A DNA stretch of 64,000 nt, from NCBI RefSeq assembly GCF_014635485.1, contig NZ_BMCX01000002.1:394396-458395 (forward strand), read 5' to 3'. This DNA is from Corynebacterium pelargi. GTDB taxonomy: Bacteria; Actinomycetota; Actinomycetes; Mycobacteriales; Mycobacteriaceae. Position 1 is the first letter of the stretch, and the number at the start of each line of letters is the position of its first letter. The notes below the pieces were generated by a model. That model ran no database searches, was not told the DNA's origin, and saw only the letters and a program-made list of their open reading frames with translations. Shown here one piece after another: positions 31,341 to 40,671 of this stretch. Both the position numbers and the translations under genes were made by a program.

Positions 31341-32204
31341 GTGCCTAGCAACAATTCATGGAATAACAGCGAGTGGGGGACTCCTCCTGAACAACAAGCA
31401 GCGCCCAAATCTCGTCGGCCCTTGTATTGGGTGCTCGGGCTGCTGGCCCTCGGCCTGGTTGCCGCGTTAGTGGTGTTCTTTGTTGGCTCGAAAAGCCAAG
31501 ATGAGCAAAACAGCGCCGCCAGCGACCCAGCAGGCACCGCCACGGTTACGGTCACGCAGCAGCCCTCTACAACCAAAGTAACGCGCACCGAGATAGAAAC
31601 CGAGGTGGACCAAGCAAGCGTTGATCCTTGCAGTCAAGACGTCATGAAGGCGCAAAATTGGAATTTCGAGCGCTTTGCTGTCAATGATTGCCAAAATGGC
31701 TGGCTGATTGGGGGCACACCTCAAACCGACGCCATTGGTTTGTATCAGTGGAATGGTGAGAAGTGGCAGCGATACGAAGCAGATGGTGAAACCTTCACCG
31801 GCTTCGAGTGCTATGACTTCAAAAGCTTGAGGGCTCAAGGCGCACCAGAGGTGATGTTGCAGCAGGTAACCGAGTGCACAACGCGATCCTTTCCCGTTCA
31901 TCTCACTCCCGAGCAGCCCTCCTGTGATGGCCGAAATGTGTTGATCGTTGAATCCGTGATCGTTCACCCAGGCGAAGACGCCGACAAGGAAATTGCCCAG
32001 GCACTTGGGCGTCACTCCGGTGCGAAATTCACCAACCCCGGCCAGTGCTCATCGCTGCGCGCTGAAGCAGAAGGCGGCAAGGTGTATCCCGTCTACTACG
32101 ACTTTGGCCGGGATGCCTCGGCGATGTGCCAACGAAAAGCAGCAATCGGCGGCAATGGCAGAACCCTGAACAATTCCGCTGATTTCAGCGACCCTTGTGA
32201 ATGA
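31341..32204 (+). CDS. Membrane-anchored secreted protein, Cys-rich; intact copy of a tandem pair
   Basis: Unrecognised corynebacterial protein, 287 aa. A Ser/Asn/Pro/Gln-rich cytoplasmic N-terminus (1-26) precedes one membrane helix (about 28-48). A low-complexity Thr/Ser/Ala tether (50-90) leads to an exported domain with eight Cys, probably four disulfides (DPCSQDV, NDCQNGW, FECYDF, TECTTR, PSCDGR, GQCSSL, MCQRK, DPCE). The GTG at 31341 follows a TAAT-containing -10 by only a few bases, so a leaderless message is likely. A degenerate tandem paralogue lies at 32535-33527. Function unknown; an extracellular sensing or binding role is only a guess. Confidence 0.75.
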   Translation: MPSNNSWNNSEWGTPPEQQAAPKSRRPLYWVLGLLALGLVAALVVFFVGSKSQDEQNSAASDPAGTATVTVTQQPSTTKVTRTEIETEVDQASVDPCSQDVMKAQNWNFERFAVNDCQNGWLIGGTPQTDAIGLYQWNGEKWQRYEADGETFTGFECYDFKSLRAQGAPEVMLQQVTECTTRSFPVHLTPEQPSCDGRNVLIVESVIVHPGEDADKEIAQALGRHSGAKFTNPGQCSSLRAEAEGGKVYPVYYDFGRDASAMCQRKAAIGGNGRTLNNSADFSDPCE

Positions 32205-32534
32205 GCCAGAAGTAAGTCCTACGGCGCACAAGCACCTCTAGAAAGACTGAAACTTAGAGCGCTCCAAGTCAGCCACGTGCTCGCGCTCGACAGCGTGCAG
32301 GCACGGGTGACCTTCTTATTTCTTGCTCCCTCACAGCCTTGCTCCCTCACGCCCTGTTCCCTTGCACCTTGCTCCTCTCAAAGGGGAGCATTCCTACTTT
32401 TTGGGGGTAGAAACACCTCGAAAATCGGGGGTGTGTGGATAGGGTCTTTTATGTCGTAGATCAACGCTGAAATCCCAGGCAAACGCTCCGGGTTGCTATC
32501 GCATTGCTGCTGAGAATGAAAGGAACCGATCCGT
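32205..32534. other. 330-bp intergenic region with a duplication footprint
   Basis: No gene. Positions 32245-32274 match 33564-33593, inside the 5' end of the J-domain-like gene, at 27 of 30 bases. This is the footprint expected if the membrane-protein gene and the beginning of its downstream neighbour were duplicated in tandem. The middle has direct repeats of CTTGCTCCCTCA (about 32330-32355) and a hairpin TGCTCC / GGAGCA (about 32370-32392) followed by TTCCTACTTTTT, a possible terminator. Confidence 0.6.
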
Positions 32535-33527
32535 ATGAATAACAATCAATGGGGAGCTCCGCAGCCTCCAACACCGCCGCCTTCAACACCACCGCCCACG
32601 CCACCGACTCGATCGACGCCACTAGCGATGTGGATCATTGGCACCGTGGCTGTGCTCGTGCTGATCGGTGTGGCTGCGCTGTTCTTCCTTCGCGGTGGCG
32701 GCGACTCCGATACCAATGCGCAGTCAAGCGCACCGCAAGTAGCAAGCAGCGAGACTGCCACCTCCGAGACTGAGGAGAGCGAAACTGACGCGAGCGAGAC
32801 TGAAGCAATCGAGACGGTCACTGAAACTCGCACGGCCACTGAAAGCCCTTCCAACACCAGGGAGGGAGTAACCACCGAAACTCGCACCACCACTCAGACC
32901 GAGGAAGCCTCCTTTGATCCCTGTGCCCAGGAAGTGATCGCTCAGCAAAACCTCTTGGCTGGCCGTTTCCAACCAATGAACTGCGCTGATAACTGGATGG
33001 ATGGCGGTGTGCCCAACACTGGTAGCACAGCAATTTATCGCTGGGATGGCAATACGTGGCAGAAGTATGAGCCAAGTGGCAAGACACCGACTGGCTTTGT
33101 TTGCTACGAGCACGACCAGATGCGCGCGGAAGGCGCCCCAGAACCAATCGTGCAGCGCGCCCTGCAGTGTGGGGCAGGTGCAACTCCCTACGCTATGGCC
33201 GCAGGCCCTGCTCCTTCTGAGTGAAAGCCTGATGGGTGCGTTGGATTGCTTGTAAAATCGGTGGTCGCACACCCTGGCGATGATGCCGCTTCATTGATTG
33301 AATCTGCATTACAACCACATCCCGGAGCAGTAGCCACTACCCCCGGTGCCTGCTCAGTCCCGCCTGCTCATCCCTTTGTGTGCTCGCGCCGAGGGGTGCG
33401 CTGGATACCCCGTTTACTACGATGACAGCACTGATGTTTTTGCCGAGTGCAAGAAACGATCAGCCGTTGGTGGCAATAGAAACCCCTCGATCATGCCGCT
33501 GATTTCACCGACCTGTGCCCCTTAATG
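32535..33527 (+). pseudogene. Degenerate tandem copy of the 31341-32204 membrane protein
   Basis: The first 229 codons are open: a Pro-rich N-terminus, a membrane helix (about 32-52), a Ser/Glu/Thr-rich tether, and the first half of the Cys domain (DPCAQEV, MNCADNW, VCYEHD, LQCGAG). A TGA at 33222-33224 stops it. Directly after it, in the same frame, the homology resumes (KSVVAHPGDDAASLIESAL matches VESVIVHPGEDADKEIAQAL of the intact copy). It then moves to other frames (YPVYYDDSTDVFAECKKRSA and HAADFTDLCP). One nonsense and at least two frameshift changes are therefore needed. A truncated 229-aa protein could still be made, with half the disulfides missing. Confidence 0.8.
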
Positions 33528-33539
33528 AAAGGAAGCCCC

Positions 33540-34151
33540 GTGGCTCACTACGACCTTTACGCAGACTTAAACCTGGAGCGCTCCAAGTCAGCCGCAGATC
33601 TATCAAACGAGCTGCAGTCTCGCCTCCAGAACCTCGCCCCTGGTGCCGGTGCCGAGCGCGACAAGCTCCAAACCGCTCAGAAGATCCTCGGCGATGCGCA
33701 GCGTCGCAGCGTCTACGATGCTCAGCTTGACGACGCCTCCGCCCCCACCATCGACATTGCTCGACTTCGAGAAATCGCCGCAATGCAAACCCAATCGCAG
33801 GCTTCCCAGCAGGGTTGGTCGGCGCAGGCGCACCCACTCAACCGCACCTATAACCTCCAGGTGGATGCGGCAAAGTTCCCTGTGTCGGCACAGCGCAAGA
33901 AGGAAGACTCGCTGATGTGGACCATCGGCTGGGGTGTGATCCTGCTCGGCTGGATCATCGTCGGTTTCAATATTCTGGTGGTGCGGTTCAGCAGTGGTGC
34001 TGAATCCCTCGAAGCTGCGTTTGACACGGCGTACTCCGCTGGCCGCCTGGTTATGTCGATCTTCATGGCAGCAATTAACCACGCTGCTATGTACACGCTG
34101 CTCTCGGTGATCTGGGGTGTGCGCCGCTATATGGGCCGCAACATGGGCTAA
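33540..34151 (+). CDS. J-domain-like membrane protein
   Basis: A 203-aa protein. The N-terminal 60 residues resemble a J domain (HYDLYADLNLERSKSAADLSNEL ... AQKILGDAQRRSVYDAQLDD), but the HPD motif needed to stimulate DnaK is absent, so it is a J-like domain at best. Two or three hydrophobic helices follow (IGWGVILLGWIIVGFNILVV and SIFMAAINHAAMYTLLSVIWG). GTG at 33540 is chosen because AAAGGAAG lies 4-5 bp before it. It follows the tandem membrane-protein pair and was probably linked to it before the duplication. Confidence 0.78.
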   Translation: MAHYDLYADLNLERSKSAADLSNELQSRLQNLAPGAGAERDKLQTAQKILGDAQRRSVYDAQLDDASAPTIDIARLREIAAMQTQSQASQQGWSAQAHPLNRTYNLQVDAAKFPVSAQRKKEDSLMWTIGWGVILLGWIIVGFNILVVRFSSGAESLEAAFDTAYSAGRLVMSIFMAAINHAAMYTLLSVIWGVRRYMGRNMG

Positions 34152-34172
34152 GCCTCGCCCTTGCTATAAAGA

Positions 34173-34210
34173 AAGCCCCCTTGCGCGCGGGTATGCGAGC
34201 AAGGGGGCTT
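34173..34210. terminator. Bidirectional terminator
   Basis: A 12-bp perfect stem AAGCCCCCTTGC / GCAAGGGGGCTT lies between convergent genes ending at 34151 and 34223. T-rich sequence follows on both strands (CGGGTTTGTTGTTT on plus, TCTTTATAG on minus). Confidence 0.85.
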
Positions 34211-34222
34211 CGGGTTTGTTGT

Positions 34223-34468
34223 TTAAGACTTACGCCTTCTGCGCACCATGAAGCGGTGCCCAAGGTACATGGCAGGGCCAATGATTGGCAGGAACCAAAT
34301 AATAAGCGCCAAGATCCACCAGCGTGGGTACTCGCGATAATGCTTAGCCAAGGAGATGATGGCTGCAACCAGCAGCACGATCCACGCAATCCAGAGTGAA
34401 GACCAGATGGCATCGTAGGCGCTGGGCAGGACGGCAGAGGGAGGGGAATCGAGCGCCAACTGCTCCAT
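34223..34468 (-). CDS. Small membrane protein with PLDc_N domain
   Basis: An 81-aa protein with two hydrophobic helices (about WSSLWIAWIVLLVAAIISLA and YPRWWILALIIWFLPIIGPA). They are joined in the way of the phospholipase D-nuclease N-terminal (PLDc_N) domain, with the diagnostic WxLxxxxxxPxIGPxxYL stretch. An Arg/Lys-rich cytoplasmic tail ends it. Such stand-alone PLDc_N proteins are common in actinobacteria and have no known enzymatic activity. Confidence 0.8.
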   Translation of the reverse strand: MEQLALDSPPSAVLPSAYDAIWSSLWIAWIVLLVAAIISLAKHYREYPRWWILALIIWFLPIIGPAMYLGHRFMVRRRRKS

Positions 34469-34609
34469 AACGAGGCATCCTTCGGTGTCGTGGTGGCTTT
34501 TGGCTCATCTTGCCACCACAGTGGTGACTTATCTAGTGCATGACAGCGTGCAGCCTGAACGCGATCCATACTGCAAGCAACTTGGAGGCTCCGGCTAAAG
34601 TGGTGCCCC

Positions 34610-35506
34610 ATGAGCACACTCCACATCACCACCGTGAACGTCAATGGCATCCGTGCTGCAGTAAAGCAGCGCAGCGAAACCAACCTTGGTTTTATCCCCT
34701 GGCTTGAGCAATCCGGCAGTGATGTGGTGCTGCTGCAGGAAGTGCGCGCCAGCGAAAAAGAAACGCTCAAAGCGCTCGAGCCCCTCCTCGATACCTGGCA
34801 CTACGTTGGTGCTCCGGCCGCAGCCAAGGGGCGTGCAGGTGTGGGCATTTTAAGCAAGCAGCCCTTGGAGGACGTGCGCATCGGCATTGAGGGTTTTGAA
34901 GATTCCGGCCGCTATATCGAAGGCAAGCTCGGTGATGTCACCGTCGCTTCGCTCTATTTACCTTCGGGAGCTGCAGATACTGAGAAGCAGGATGAGAAAT
35001 ACCGCTTCCTCGATAGCTTCCAGCCCTACATCGAGCAGGCTGCCGAAGATAATCCGAAGATGGTCATTGGTGGCGACTGGAATATCTGCCACCGCCCCGA
35101 TGATCTGAAAAACGATAAGGCGAATAAGAAGAAGTCGGGCTTTTTGCCCGATGAGCGTGCCTTCATGGACGCCATCTTTGGCACCTTCCCCGAAGCGCAC
35201 AGCTTGGTAGAAGGAGCAGGGCAGTGGGCAGGGGCCGTGGAATACCAGGGCACTGCGCGCGAGGCGGCGACAGATCCAAAGTGGTTCGACGTGGCGCGTC
35301 GACTAGCTCCAGAGCACACCAACTTCACGTGGTGGACGTATAGGGGTAAGGCTTTCGATACCGACGCGGGGTGGCGCATCGACTACCAAGCAGCCACCAA
35401 AACTATGCTTGAGCGGGCACAACGCTGCTGGGTAGACAAAGCTGCGGCCTATGATCTGCGTTGGTCGGACCATTCTCCCCTCAACGTCGTCTACGACATG
35501 GGATAA
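34610..35506 (+). CDS. xthA: Exodeoxyribonuclease III (AP endonuclease)
   Basis: Base-excision-repair nuclease of the ExoIII/Xth family, 298 aa. Catalytic landmarks are visible: N-terminal VNVNGIRAA, metal Glu in LLQEVRAS, GGDWNICH, and the C-terminal RWSDHSPL with the catalytic Asp-His. The protein is full length. A TAAAGT hexamer lies about 8 bp before the ATG with no Shine-Dalgarno. The last 218 bp of the gene are present again at 38843-39060, so the gene's 3' end is one border of the 3.3-kb island that follows it. Confidence 0.95.
   Translation: MSTLHITTVNVNGIRAAVKQRSETNLGFIPWLEQSGSDVVLLQEVRASEKETLKALEPLLDTWHYVGAPAAAKGRAGVGILSKQPLEDVRIGIEGFEDSGRYIEGKLGDVTVASLYLPSGAADTEKQDEKYRFLDSFQPYIEQAAEDNPKMVIGGDWNICHRPDDLKNDKANKKKSGFLPDERAFMDAIFGTFPEAHSLVEGAGQWAGAVEYQGTAREAATDPKWFDVARRLAPEHTNFTWWTYRGKAFDTDAGWRIDYQAATKTMLERAQRCWVDKAAAYDLRWSDHSPLNVVYDMG
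35289..35506 (+). repeat. 218-bp direct repeat, left copy (3' end of xthA)
   Basis: Aligned without gaps to 38843-39060 with 10 differences (about 95% identity). It covers the last 71 or so codons and the stop of xthA. Similarity begins and ends abruptly. It forms the left border of the island. Confidence 0.9.
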
Positions 35507-35531
35507 CTAGTTTCAGGTTTTTTTAAGGGGC

Positions 35532-36128
35532 TTAGCCGGTAGCGAGTTTCTCTTTTTGAATCTTCGCTATCTGCTGTACCAATTCAGGATCTTGTCCTCG
35601 CGGGTCAACCACAACGAAATGGTATCCACCCTCGTTATCGGCATATACAATCTGCTTCGACTCAGACTGCCCACCCATCCACTCCTGCAGGGTGCCGCCA
35701 CCATCGAGCTGGGTTACTTTGTGAACATAAGAAATAGGCGTCCCTACCAGTTCGCCCTTGGTTACTACGTAGCTGCAGTCGTTTACTTCGACGGGCTGCT
35801 TGTCCACCATGACAAGTACGATGCCGTCGGGTGTGTAGAAACCGGTACTAGCCATATCCACCCCATCAGCTTGACCCCAACTTCGCGTCTCGGAGTCGTT
35901 CCAACCGATGGCCTCGCATGCCTGCGGTTCATAAGAAGTGGCCTCGAAGTAGCCGGCGTTCCCCATTTTGGAGATCTCCTGCTCTCTAAGGTCAAACTCC
36001 GGCAAATCCGAACTATGAACGATCACATCTTCGGCCGGACCTGGCGCCGGTGGGGTAGAGGCATTCGGTAGAGTACTGGCGCATCCGGCGAGCAAACCAG
36101 CAAGGAAAACGGGGAATAATTTCTTCAT
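35532..36128 (-). CDS. Lipoprotein of unknown function (island)
   Basis: A 198-aa predicted lipoprotein: signal peptide MKKLFPVFLAGLLAGC with lipobox LAGC (Cys16), a Pro/Ser/Thr tether, and a globular domain with two Cys (QACEAIGW, NDCSYVV). The ATG at 36128 is preferred over the frame-open 36194 because it places the signal peptide at the N-terminus. No family recognised. It is the first gene inside the duplicated xthA borders and reads towards xthA. Confidence 0.75.
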   Translation of the reverse strand: MKKLFPVFLAGLLAGCASTLPNASTPPAPGPAEDVIVHSSDLPEFDLREQEISKMGNAGYFEATSYEPQACEAIGWNDSETRSWGQADGVDMASTGFYTPDGIVLVMVDKQPVEVNDCSYVVTKGELVGTPISYVHKVTQLDGGGTLQEWMGGQSESKQIVYADNEGGYHFVVVDPRGQDPELVQQIAKIQKEKLATG

Positions 36129-36410
36129 AGTGCTTAGTTTATCGCCCTGGTCAGGAACATTTTTGTCTCGCTCAGACAGAACTATCTGCGTCATCGCTGC
36201 GAGGCGAAAGCCTCGCCAAACATCAGGAGCGTTACTGTAGTGATCTGCTTCCGCGGTGTCCTGCTCATACGGGCTCTGCTTTGCGGCGCAGAGTAACGCG
36301 AACTACCTGCTGGCACGAGCTTGCACAAAGCCATTGGACTACGTATTGAGCTGCAATCTGTTGAGAGCACCGAGGAAAGTTTGCTTACACCGTGAAGTAC
36401 AATTTTTCTC

Positions 36411-36962
36411 ATGCGGAGTCTCAAACACGCCCACACAGTTTTCGCACTAGCAGCCTCATCGCTGTTGGGTTTTAGCCTCACTGCATGCATTACTCCCTCG
36501 AGCCTTGCACCAAACAATGAGTCAAATTCGCAAGTCGCATCGGATGGAGCTGATGAGTGTAGCTCCGAAGAGCTGATGTCTTCGCTTGAGCAGCACTCAG
36601 GCGATCTTCCTAGACTCTCAAGTACGCCCTGGGCAATAGAGCAAGCAGTTGTAGACAGTGAAAAGCCATGCGCCGAGCTTTCCTACGCACTGATCCCTGC
36701 TGCTGAAGGGAGAACGGTTTCGACGCCCATGCAGGTAGCACTATTCCATAATGGTGAATTCATTGGACCTGCGAGTGAAGAAATCTTTAGTTTTGCACCA
36801 GAAGTAAATCGCTTGAGCGATTCGGCTCTAGCGATCACCTACCGCTTCCGAAAAGAGGGGGAATCTGCCGCAGAATCGAGTGGCCGGACCACCGTTGCCT
36901 TTGAATGGGATCCTGATTCCGAAGAAGTCCTCGTTACTGGCCATTTTCCACCAAGTTCATAA
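36411..36962 (+). CDS. LppP/LprE-like lipoprotein (island)
   Basis: A 183-aa lipoprotein: signal peptide with lipobox SLTAC (Cys26), then a domain with paired Cys (DECSSEE, KPCAELSY). The pattern CAELSYALI ... MQVALFHNGEFIGPAS resembles the mycobacterial/corynebacterial LppP/LprE lipoprotein family, whose function is not known. It has an A+T-rich 280-bp upstream region containing a GCGAGGC/GCCTCGC hairpin (about 36200-36218). Confidence 0.72.
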   Translation: MRSLKHAHTVFALAASSLLGFSLTACITPSSLAPNNESNSQVASDGADECSSEELMSSLEQHSGDLPRLSSTPWAIEQAVVDSEKPCAELSYALIPAAEGRTVSTPMQVALFHNGEFIGPASEEIFSFAPEVNRLSDSALAITYRFRKEGESAAESSGRTTVAFEWDPDSEEVLVTGHFPPSS

Positions 36963-37239
36963 CTGCGGTATCCCGCTCTTTTGTGCTTCCATTTCGGGTA
37001 GAGCTGTAGCCGTTAATGCCACGGCCCCGAGATCAGACGGCCTCCTAGTGTGGCGGAGTGCTCCGCCCCTCCTAAACATCTGATTCGGTTAGGTCCTACC
37101 TTGAACACGCCGGTGGAAAAGTCGGCGTTAAAGACCTCATCGGACGGTGGTTGCTATAAACACCCGCGCAGACTCCTTAAATGCCTGTTGGATGCCACGT
37201 GTGCCGCTGGCGTCCATCGAAGCTCACCACTGGTTTTTT
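36963..37239. other. Intergenic stretch inside the island
   Basis: No gene seen. Together with the pseudogene that follows, this part of the island has no open frame with good coding features. It separates the lipoprotein gene from the replicase wreck. Confidence 0.5.
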
Positions 37240-37813
37240 GTAGGCGTTGATCATCACCGACCGCGACGGCGGCGTGGCAGACGAACTCCCCGGACCTTGT
37301 AAGTACCGTCCTTGACGGTGTAGAACCGTCACACCAATTACACACCCCGCAGACCAACGCGCCATCCGACTCTGCGCCCGCATCGATTCAGGACTCGCCA
37401 CGATCCTCGACGGTGACCCAGCGTTTAGCGGCAGGATCACCAAGCGCCTCGATCTCCACCGGAGAATGCTTCAAAAAACAAGCCGAATGCTGACGCAAAA
37501 GCGCCCAAAAACACTGGGGAGAACATGCTGCAAAAACAACGCTTAGGAAGCCGACAAAGGTTCCTAAAAATGCTGAAGGAACATCAACGAAATGGCTGGC
37601 CGCTAAGGGAACTTCACCAGAAAAACTGCGGCTACACAAAGTTCAATAATCCGCTGGACTTCAGAACCTCGGCGGGTTTACTTAGCTAAGGCAGAAGAGA
37701 AACGGAAGCGCGTTGTAGCACTCCGCTCAACTGGACTAAGCACGAGAGGCACTGCGGCAGAAACCGGATACTCGATTGGCGCGGTTCACAAATGCGTTAA
37801 AGAGACTAGATAG
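37240..37813 (+). pseudogene. Remnant of a plasmid replication (Rep/replicase) gene
   Basis: Three coding fragments in different frames look like parts of one actinobacterial plasmid replicase. They are: ALIITDRDGGVADELPGP (from about 37241); HPADQRAIRLCARIDSGL followed by ATILDGDPAFSGRITK (about 37340-37440), like the Rep segment running from a TDAAR-type motif to GDPxFxGLxTKNP; and a C-terminal helix-turn-helix RWTSEPRRVYLAKAEEKRKR then VVALRSTGLSTRGTAAETGY (37652-37811, ending in TAG). The family call is from memory of Rep sequences and needs a profile search. Frameshifts and stops separate the pieces, so it cannot function. Confidence 0.6.
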
Positions 37814-37844
37814 TACGGTTACGAAAACAGAAGCGACTCGAAAA

Positions 37845-38003
37845 CTACTTCTTTCGAAAAAATCCATAGGAAGCACAGCCAACAATAAGCAAAAGATTGA
37901 TGGAGTCTTTGACGTTCTCGCTAAAAACCCCGTTTCTATACATAGCCCAGTTCGCAAAGAACACAACCAGTGCTAAAAGAAACACTAACCAGGCATTTTT
38001 CAT
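37845..38003 (-). CDS. 52-aa membrane protein (island), unrecognised small gene
   Basis: The ATG at 38003 is preceded by TAAGGAGCA, with AGGAG 5 bp before the ATG, the clearest Shine-Dalgarno of the island. The product begins MKNAWLVFLLALVVFFANWA, then a short polar loop (MYRNGVFSENVKDS), a second helix INLLLIVGCASYGFF and the positive tail RKK. This gives a two-helix hairpin with the Lys/Arg ends inside. It ends just beyond the replicase remnant, on the opposite strand. No family recognised. Size and topology resemble type I toxin, immunity or small stress proteins, but nothing proves this. Confidence 0.65.
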   Translation of the reverse strand: MKNAWLVFLLALVVFFANWAMYRNGVFSENVKDSINLLLIVGCASYGFFRKK

Positions 38004-38458
38004 CATTGCTCCTTAACGCTTATTCGCTACTTCGGAGTGCAATAAACACTTGAGTTTCGAGCATGCCTAAATTGAACTCCAGGGTCTTTTCGGCGCAACG
38101 TCGCATTGCGCCTCGGTCGCACCAACCTCACGCTTAAACAAGTCCAAGACCAGGCATTACCACGAGCGTTTTAGATTGTTGAGGATGCAACAACTGAGAA
38201 ACCCAAACGCTTCAAATTTTTCATAGCCATTGCTGCCTCTTTTGAAAAGTTATCCATTCGGAGACCAGTGCGAGCATGATTCTTCCGGATTGCAGGAAGT
38301 CAGATTTTTATGACATGGAACGCAGCAGGCTAGAAAGGCGAGGCAATACGAGGGTTGAACTGGCGGGGTTAGAAATAGGGCACTTCACGCTAAAAGCAAA
38401 ACTGGTGGATGTACCATCGACATAAAAACCGGCAGTGATACAAAACTTTTCAAGGTGC

Positions 38459-38791
38459 ATGTTGCTCAAGCAAGACGTCTTGCAAGCAGTTATCAACGAA
38501 ATCGAAGAAACTGGTGACTGGGCTTCGCTTGCTGCGGCGCTCGGCCAATACGGCATTAACCCCTTAGTCGCAACAAACAGGGAAATCCTCGACTTCACCG
38601 ACCAAGTATCCGAGTGTGAAGAAATAACAGCTTGCATTTACAAAGAAGGTGAACAGCCCGTATTCAGGCAAGATAAGAAGTTCATCAAACCTTTTATCGC
38701 TTCTGCTCTAAGGAAAAACGATCTGGAAAAATCCGAGGCACTCTTCTCACTCCTTTTCGATGTCAGTGCAGATCACGAGCAAAGCTTCTGA
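38459..38791 (+). CDS. Hypothetical protein (island)
   Basis: Predicted 110-aa soluble, acidic protein with good coding composition and no membrane segment (LKQDVLQAVINEIEETGDWA ... KKFIKPFIASALRKNDLEKS). AAGG lies shortly before the ATG at 38459; an in-frame GTG at 38435 is the alternative. A 36-codon open frame (38314-38421) just upstream may be a separate fragment. No family recognised. It lies next to the right border repeat of the island. Confidence 0.5.
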   Translation: MLLKQDVLQAVINEIEETGDWASLAAALGQYGINPLVATNREILDFTDQVSECEEITACIYKEGEQPVFRQDKKFIKPFIASALRKNDLEKSEALFSLLFDVSADHEQSF

Positions 38792-38842
38792 GCGCCGAAA
38801 TAGATTCTCCGAAGGCGCATCCAACCCCACCTGCCTATCACT

Positions 38843-39060
38843 ACGTGGCGCGTCGACTAGCTCCAGAGCACACCAACTTCACGTGGTGGACGTAAAGGGG
38901 TAAGGCTTTCGATACCGACGCGGGATGGCGCATTGATTACCAGGCGGCCACCAAAACCATGCTTGAGCGGGCAAAACGCTGCTGGGTGGACAAAGCTGCG
39001 GCCTATGATCTGCGTTGGTCGGACCATTCTCCCCTCAACGTCGTCTACGACATGGAATAA
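38843..39060 (+). pseudogene. 218-bp direct repeat, right copy (xthA 3' fragment)
   Basis: Copy of the last 218 bp of xthA with 10 differences from 35289-35506. Seven are synonymous third-position changes, two are missense (Gln to Lys, and Gly to Glu before the stop), and one turns a Tyr codon into TAA (38893-38895). The synonymous pattern shows that the two copies diverged while at least one was still under selection, for example in another strain, before they came together here. Confidence 0.9.
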
Positions 39061-39111
39061 TAGAAGATTGCTAAAGCCTCGGATTTTGTCCCAGATTTCA
39101 AGGAGAACCCT

Positions 39112-39291
39112 ATGCGTGCCCAAGGTCTTGTACTTCTCATTCTCGGCGTCATCTTGATTGCGCTGTCCTTCTTGCTCCTCGGAGCACCCGACATCCAGGC
39201 GATCATTGGCGCACTGCTCTTGGGAGTTGGCGGCGCAGCGGTAGTGGCAGCCCTTTGCCTGTTCACCATCAAGAAGCCAAGGATGCAATAG
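39112..39291 (+). CDS. 59-aa membrane protein upstream of trpS
   Basis: The ATG at 39112 follows AAGGAG with 6-7 bp spacing. The product starts MRAQGLVLLILGVILIALSF, has LLLGAPDIQ as a short loop, then IIGALLLGVGGAAVVAALCL and the basic tail FTIKKPRMQ: two membrane helices, with both ends probably inside. A terminator follows at 39304-39330. Function unknown. It lies just outside the right island border, so it is probably the native downstream neighbour of xthA. Confidence 0.75.
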   Translation: MRAQGLVLLILGVILIALSFLLLGAPDIQAIIGALLLGVGGAAVVAALCLFTIKKPRMQ

Positions 39292-39303
39292 CATCGCTAC
39301 TCT

Positions 39304-39330
39304 AGCCCTCTGCTGTGGCAGGGGGCTTTT
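39304..39330 (+). terminator. Rho-independent terminator
   Basis: Stem AGCCCTCTGC / GCAGGGGGCT with a TGTG loop, followed by TTT. It lies 13 bp after the 59-aa membrane-protein gene. Confidence 0.8.
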
Positions 39331-39416
39331 GGCGTTTCTGGGGCGCGTGATCCGCAGTGCCACCGGCGCCCACTCCCACCCGTGACCTGCACAGCCGAGG
39401 TGTGCAGCTAAGATGA

Positions 39417-40562
<1,146 letters not shown>

Positions 40563-40671
40563 TCACGCAGCTATTTTTGCAAAGGCAGCGGGGCTACCGC
40601 TTGGAAATGCTGTGCTGCCCTGGGCTAGAATTCTGCCGATTCCCTAACTATCCCTCGACCGAGAAGAAGCG

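Noticed and set aside
32535..33224. Independent intact 229-aa gene
   Set aside because: Homology to the neighbouring gene continues beyond the TGA and through frameshifts to the same C-terminus, so it is better described as a pseudogene.
33540..34151. Functional DnaJ co-chaperone
   Set aside because: The J-like region lacks the HPD tripeptide, so stimulation of DnaK is unlikely.
37736..37976. Two overlapping 66-76-codon frames around the replicase remnant
   Set aside because: They lack ribosome sites and overlap the better-supported 52-aa gene (37845-38003) in other frames.
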